The position numbers and the translations under genes were made by a program. Under the pieces are notes generated by a model. The model saw only the letters and a list, made by a program, of their open reading frames with translations. It ran no database searches and was not told the origin of the DNA. Source: Bacillota bacterium (GTDB lineage: Bacteria > Bacillota > Limnochordia > JAAZLZ01). From it: 8,669 nucleotides of DNA. Of the stretch, positions 6,534-8,669 are shown one piece after another. The stretch spans positions 1 to 8,669 of the forward strand of contig JAAZLZ010000314.1 of NCBI GenBank assembly GCA_012799075.1, written 5' to 3'. Each line of letters begins with the position of its first letter. Positions within the stretch are counted from its first letter, which is position 1.

Positions 6534-6882
6534 TCAAAAGAAGGTTGACATGGTCTTGTTTGTCAAAAGGCACGGGGAGCTCCTCGCCAGGCACAGCCTG
6601 ATAGCTACGGGAACAACGGGGAAGGTAGTGGAAGAGGCAACGGGTCTGCCCGTGGTGAAGATGCAGTCGGGCCCCTATGGGGGCGATCAGCAAATAGGGG
6701 CGGAGGTGGCTGCCGGGAGAGTGGATGCGGTGATCTTCCTTCGCGATCCCCTCACCGCCCAACCCCATGAACCGGACATTACCGCCCTCATGCGGGTGTG
6801 TGATGTGCACAACGTTCCCTTAGCCACCAACACAGCCACAGCGGAAGTGATGGTGGCCGGTCTCCTTGGGATTAGGAAATGA
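6508..6882 (+). CDS. mgsA: Methylglyoxal synthase
   Basis: This enzyme converts dihydroxyacetone phosphate to methylglyoxal and phosphate, a bypass of lower glycolysis that relieves sugar-phosphate build-up. The start is GTG at 6508, with a G-rich ribosome site (GGGGGGAG, 6496-6503) inside coaE. It gives the standard N-terminus VRIALIAHDQKK, with GTG read as Met. Residues visible are His8-Asp9, the phosphate-binding ATGTTG (33-38), QSGPYGGDQQIG with the catalytic Asp60 (53-64), and FLRDPLTAQPHEPD with His87 (77-90). All catalytic positions are intact. At 124 residues it is shorter than the Bacillus (about 137) and E. coli (152) proteins, ending soon after NTATAEVMV. It overlaps coaE by 26 bases, implying coupled translation. 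It is not part of the polA-coaE neighbourhood I know from Bacillus, so the placement is unusual to me. Confidence 0.96.
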   Translation: MRIALIAHDQKKVDMVLFVKRHGELLARHSLIATGTTGKVVEEATGLPVVKMQSGPYGGDQQIGAEVAAGRVDAVIFLRDPLTAQPHEPDITALMRVCDVHNVPLATNTATAEVMVAGLLGIRK

Positions 6883-6916
6883 TTGGCGACGCATACTCTT
6901 TAGCGTAAGGGCTAGG

Positions 6917-7540
6917 ATGGTGCAATACGTGGGTAAATATCTCTTGGGCGGCGTGCTGGTCCTCGTCTTGGTGATGGTAATGCTGGGGCCTGCCCTGCGT
7001 TTTCTTTATCCGATGGACTATCAGGCAGAGATTACCAACTATGCTGGGGAAAACCGGCTGGATCCTTTTCTCGTCGCGGCGGTCATCCAAGTGGAAAGCA
7101 ACTTCAGACCTGGCGTCGTCTCGCAGAAAGGGGCGCGGGGATTAATGCAGCTGATGCCTGAGACCGCTTGCTGGATTGGCGCCCAAATGGGCGATGGGCC
7201 CGTTGAGCCAGACAAGTTGTTTGTCCCCGAAGTGAACATCAGGCTGGGGACCTGGTACTTGGCCAATCTGTACAAGGAATTCGGCGACCGGGGGCCGGTG
7301 GTCCTCGCCGCCTACAATGCTGGTCGGGGGAATGTGCGCCAATGGCTGGAAACAGGTCAATGGTCCGGGGAGCTGGACGATTGGCATCAGATTCCCTTCG
7401 CGGAAACAAGGGATTTTGTCCGCCGCGTAACCATTGCCAGGGATTTCTACCGCTGGATTCACCGGGGGCGGTGGCCGTTCCCGTCGGATGAAAGGAGAGG
7501 TTTCGGGGTTGGAACAGATCAAGCGTTTGCATCAGATTAG
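6917..7540 (+). CDS. Membrane-anchored lytic transglycosylase (SLT domain)
   Basis: This enzyme probably cleaves peptidoglycan glycan strands with formation of 1,6-anhydro-muramic ends, acting outside the membrane. The 207-residue reading has an N-terminal hydrophobic helix at about 8-32 (signal anchor or uncleaved signal). The transglycosylase fold follows: AAVIQVESNF with catalytic Glu60, then QKGARGLMQLMPETA (70-84), the NIRLGTWYL helix (107-115) and AAYNAGRGNV (131-140). These are the standard motifs of the Slt70 catalytic domain (family GH23). The ATG at 6917 was chosen because AAGGG lies 5 bases upstream; a TTG at 6866 in frame would add 17 residues with several arginines and overlap mgsA, and cannot be excluded. 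The C-terminal tail after about residue 190 overlaps the ribosome site and start of the next gene. No cell-wall-binding domain is visible. Confidence 0.9.
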   Translation: MVQYVGKYLLGGVLVLVLVMVMLGPALRFLYPMDYQAEITNYAGENRLDPFLVAAVIQVESNFRPGVVSQKGARGLMQLMPETACWIGAQMGDGPVEPDKLFVPEVNIRLGTWYLANLYKEFGDRGPVVLAAYNAGRGNVRQWLETGQWSGELDDWHQIPFAETRDFVRRVTIARDFYRWIHRGRWPFPSDERRGFGVGTDQAFASD

Positions 7541-8543
7541 TGCCTTTCAAGTAGACGAGGATCGTCTCATGTTCTCAGCCACGGGGGAAGAAATCGACGC
7601 AGGTGTGACTAGTGATTTGTATTTCGTTCGGACCAACGAAATCCTTGAGGAGCTGAACCTTGACGGTACTCAGGTTGTGGCCGAAATCTTCCCCCGGCGA
7701 TCGGGTTATCTTTGTGGGATGGAGGAATGCATCCGCTTGTTGCGGGGCAAGGGCGTCAAGGTTTTTGGGCTGCCTGAAGGGGAGCCCTTTGCCGGGGGTG
7801 AGGTGGTCATGCGCCTGGAGGGTCCCTACGGCAATTTCGGCATTTATGAAACGGCGTTGCTGGGGATCCTGGCCAGCTCCTCAGGCTGGGCAACTAATGC
7901 CCGGGAATGCGTGGAAGCGGCCGGGGGCAAACCCGTAGTCTGCTTTGGTGCTCGCCACGTTCATCCCGCGGTGGCCCCGGTGATGGAGCGAGCCGCCGTC
8001 ATTGGCGGCGCCAATGGCGCCTCCTGCATCCTAGGTGCCAAGCTGGCTGGCCTGGAGCCCATGGGGACCGTACCCCACGCCCTGTTCCTCATCGTGGGCG
8101 ATACCGTTGAAGGGGCCCTAGCTTACCATCGGATCATGCCCCCCGATGCTCCCCGCACCATCCTCGTTGACACCTTCAAGGATGAAGCTGAGGAAAGCTT
8201 GCGGGTCGCCGAAGCCTTGGGTGATGCCCTCCAGTCGGTAAGACTTGACACCCCCGGGGAGCGGGGGGGAGTGACCTCTGGTTTGGTGCGGGAAGTTCGC
8301 GCGCGCCTAGATCAAGCCGGGTTCACCTTCGTCCGGATACTGGTCTCAGGAGGACTCAATCCCGACAGGATCAGGGAGCTGGCCGCCGCGGGAGCCGATT
8401 CCTTTGGCGTTGGCAGCTTCATTTCCGGGGCCAGCGCGATTGACATGACCATGGACATTAAGGAGGTGGCAGGCAAGCCGGTGGCCAAGCGGGGTCGGAT
8501 CCCGGGGCCGACGCCGAATCCTCGCTTGCGGCAGTTCCTTTAG
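7509..8543 (+). CDS. Nicotinate phosphoribosyltransferase
   Basis: This enzyme salvages nicotinate by joining it to phosphoribosyl pyrophosphate, feeding NAD synthesis. The 344-residue protein belongs to the short nicotinate/quinolinate phosphoribosyltransferase type found in Bacillota and some archaea. It shows TSDLYFVRTNEIL (35-47), PYGNFGIYETALLGILASSS (106-125), CFGARHVHPAVAPVMERAA (145-163), GTVPHALFLIVGDT (186-199), RLDTPGERGG (245-254) and the barrel-end motifs VSGGLNPDRI and GVGSFISGA. The VDTFKDEAEE segment (220-229) is also typical. The start is TTG at 7509, 8 bases after GGAGAGG (7494-7500). The in-frame ATG at 7488 lies before that ribosome site and has none of its own. The gene overlaps the transglycosylase gene by 32 bases and appears to end the cluster. 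Distinction from quinolinate phosphoribosyltransferase rests on overall sequence resemblance. Confidence 0.9.
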   Translation: MEQIKRLHQISAFQVDEDRLMFSATGEEIDAGVTSDLYFVRTNEILEELNLDGTQVVAEIFPRRSGYLCGMEECIRLLRGKGVKVFGLPEGEPFAGGEVVMRLEGPYGNFGIYETALLGILASSSGWATNARECVEAAGGKPVVCFGARHVHPAVAPVMERAAVIGGANGASCILGAKLAGLEPMGTVPHALFLIVGDTVEGALAYHRIMPPDAPRTILVDTFKDEAEESLRVAEALGDALQSVRLDTPGERGGVTSGLVREVRARLDQAGFTFVRILVSGGLNPDRIRELAAAGADSFGVGSFISGASAIDMTMDIKEVAGKPVAKRGRIPGPTPNPRLRQFL

Positions 8544-8669
8544 GTAGGGGGCCATAGTTTCCTTCACTGCCCGCTGGGTTTTGGGAGAGTTGTTCCAGGG
8601 TATCGTAGTAATATCGCAAAGTTCCGCGAGGTGAAGACTAAGTCTATCAAGGTTTAGAACGGGCATGGC
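8544..8669 (-). other. Right-edge stretch; possible end of a convergent gene
   Basis: No + strand gene, promoter or hairpin terminator is visible here. The stretch looks less GC-rich than the neighbouring genes. On the - strand one frame is open from the right edge through this stretch and on to 8346, deep inside the nicotinate enzyme gene. Its first 47 residues (from MPVLNLDRLSLHL to AVKETMAPYLKEL) read like plausible protein, while the rest is clearly the antisense of the + strand gene. It could be the tail of a real convergent gene entering from the right, or chance. Third-position GC in it is only about half, lower than in the sure genes. Confidence 0.2.

Noticed and set aside
7434..7508. 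Upstream starts for the nicotinate enzyme, including ATG 7488
   Set aside because: They precede the strong SD at 7494-7500 and have none themselves; the added residues read as transglycosylase shadow.
1..8669. tRNA, rRNA, CRISPR array, insertion sequence or phage elements
   Set aside because: No repeats with regular spacing, transposase or integrase motifs, or RNA gene signatures were seen on either strand.

Overview
The window looks like chromosomal DNA from a moderately GC-rich, spore-forming member of the Bacillota (Firmicutes). Three observations support this: the gene order polA-mutM-ytaF-coaE, which is also known from Bacillus; a recognisable sporulation membrane protein, YtaF; and two secreted proteins of types common in Clostridia-like Bacillota, one with SLH domains and one with 'copper amine oxidase N-terminal' (stalk) repeats. 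A deep Clostridia or Limnochordia-like lineage is my guess; no rRNA or other decisive marker is present.

Left part (1-1771). The 3' end of a stalk-domain gene enters from the left edge on the + strand. It runs tail-to-tail into a complete - strand gene for a 392-residue secreted SLH protein, and the two coding regions overlap by 63 bases. The SLH gene starts at 1616 behind a good Shine-Dalgarno (SD) sequence and a plausible sigma-A promoter. The 155-base spacer 1617-1771 separates it from the divergent polA gene and carries a short inverted repeat beside the putative -35 box.

Main part (1772-8543). Seven + strand genes are packed like one operon: polA (DNA polymerase I with a degenerate proofreading domain), mutM (formamidopyrimidine-DNA glycosylase), ytaF, coaE (dephospho-CoA kinase), mgsA (methylglyoxal synthase), a membrane-anchored lytic transglycosylase, and a nicotinate phosphoribosyltransferase. 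Gaps range from overlaps of 26-32 bases to 64 bases, and each start lies close behind an SD-like sequence. Four of the seven starts are best read as TTG and one as GTG. PolA and MutM belong to base excision repair, CoaE and the nicotinate enzyme to cofactor supply, and MgsA to a glycolytic bypass. YtaF and the transglycosylase are envelope proteins. The grouping is best seen as a conserved housekeeping cluster rather than one pathway.

Right end (8544-8669). No + strand gene and no terminator are visible. A - strand reading frame enters from the right edge and may be the end of a convergent gene, but the evidence is weak.

I found no convincing new system. The most distinctive unexplained feature is an 11-bp bulged hairpin just upstream of ytaF that holds one SD-like sequence in its loop and pairs part of the other.
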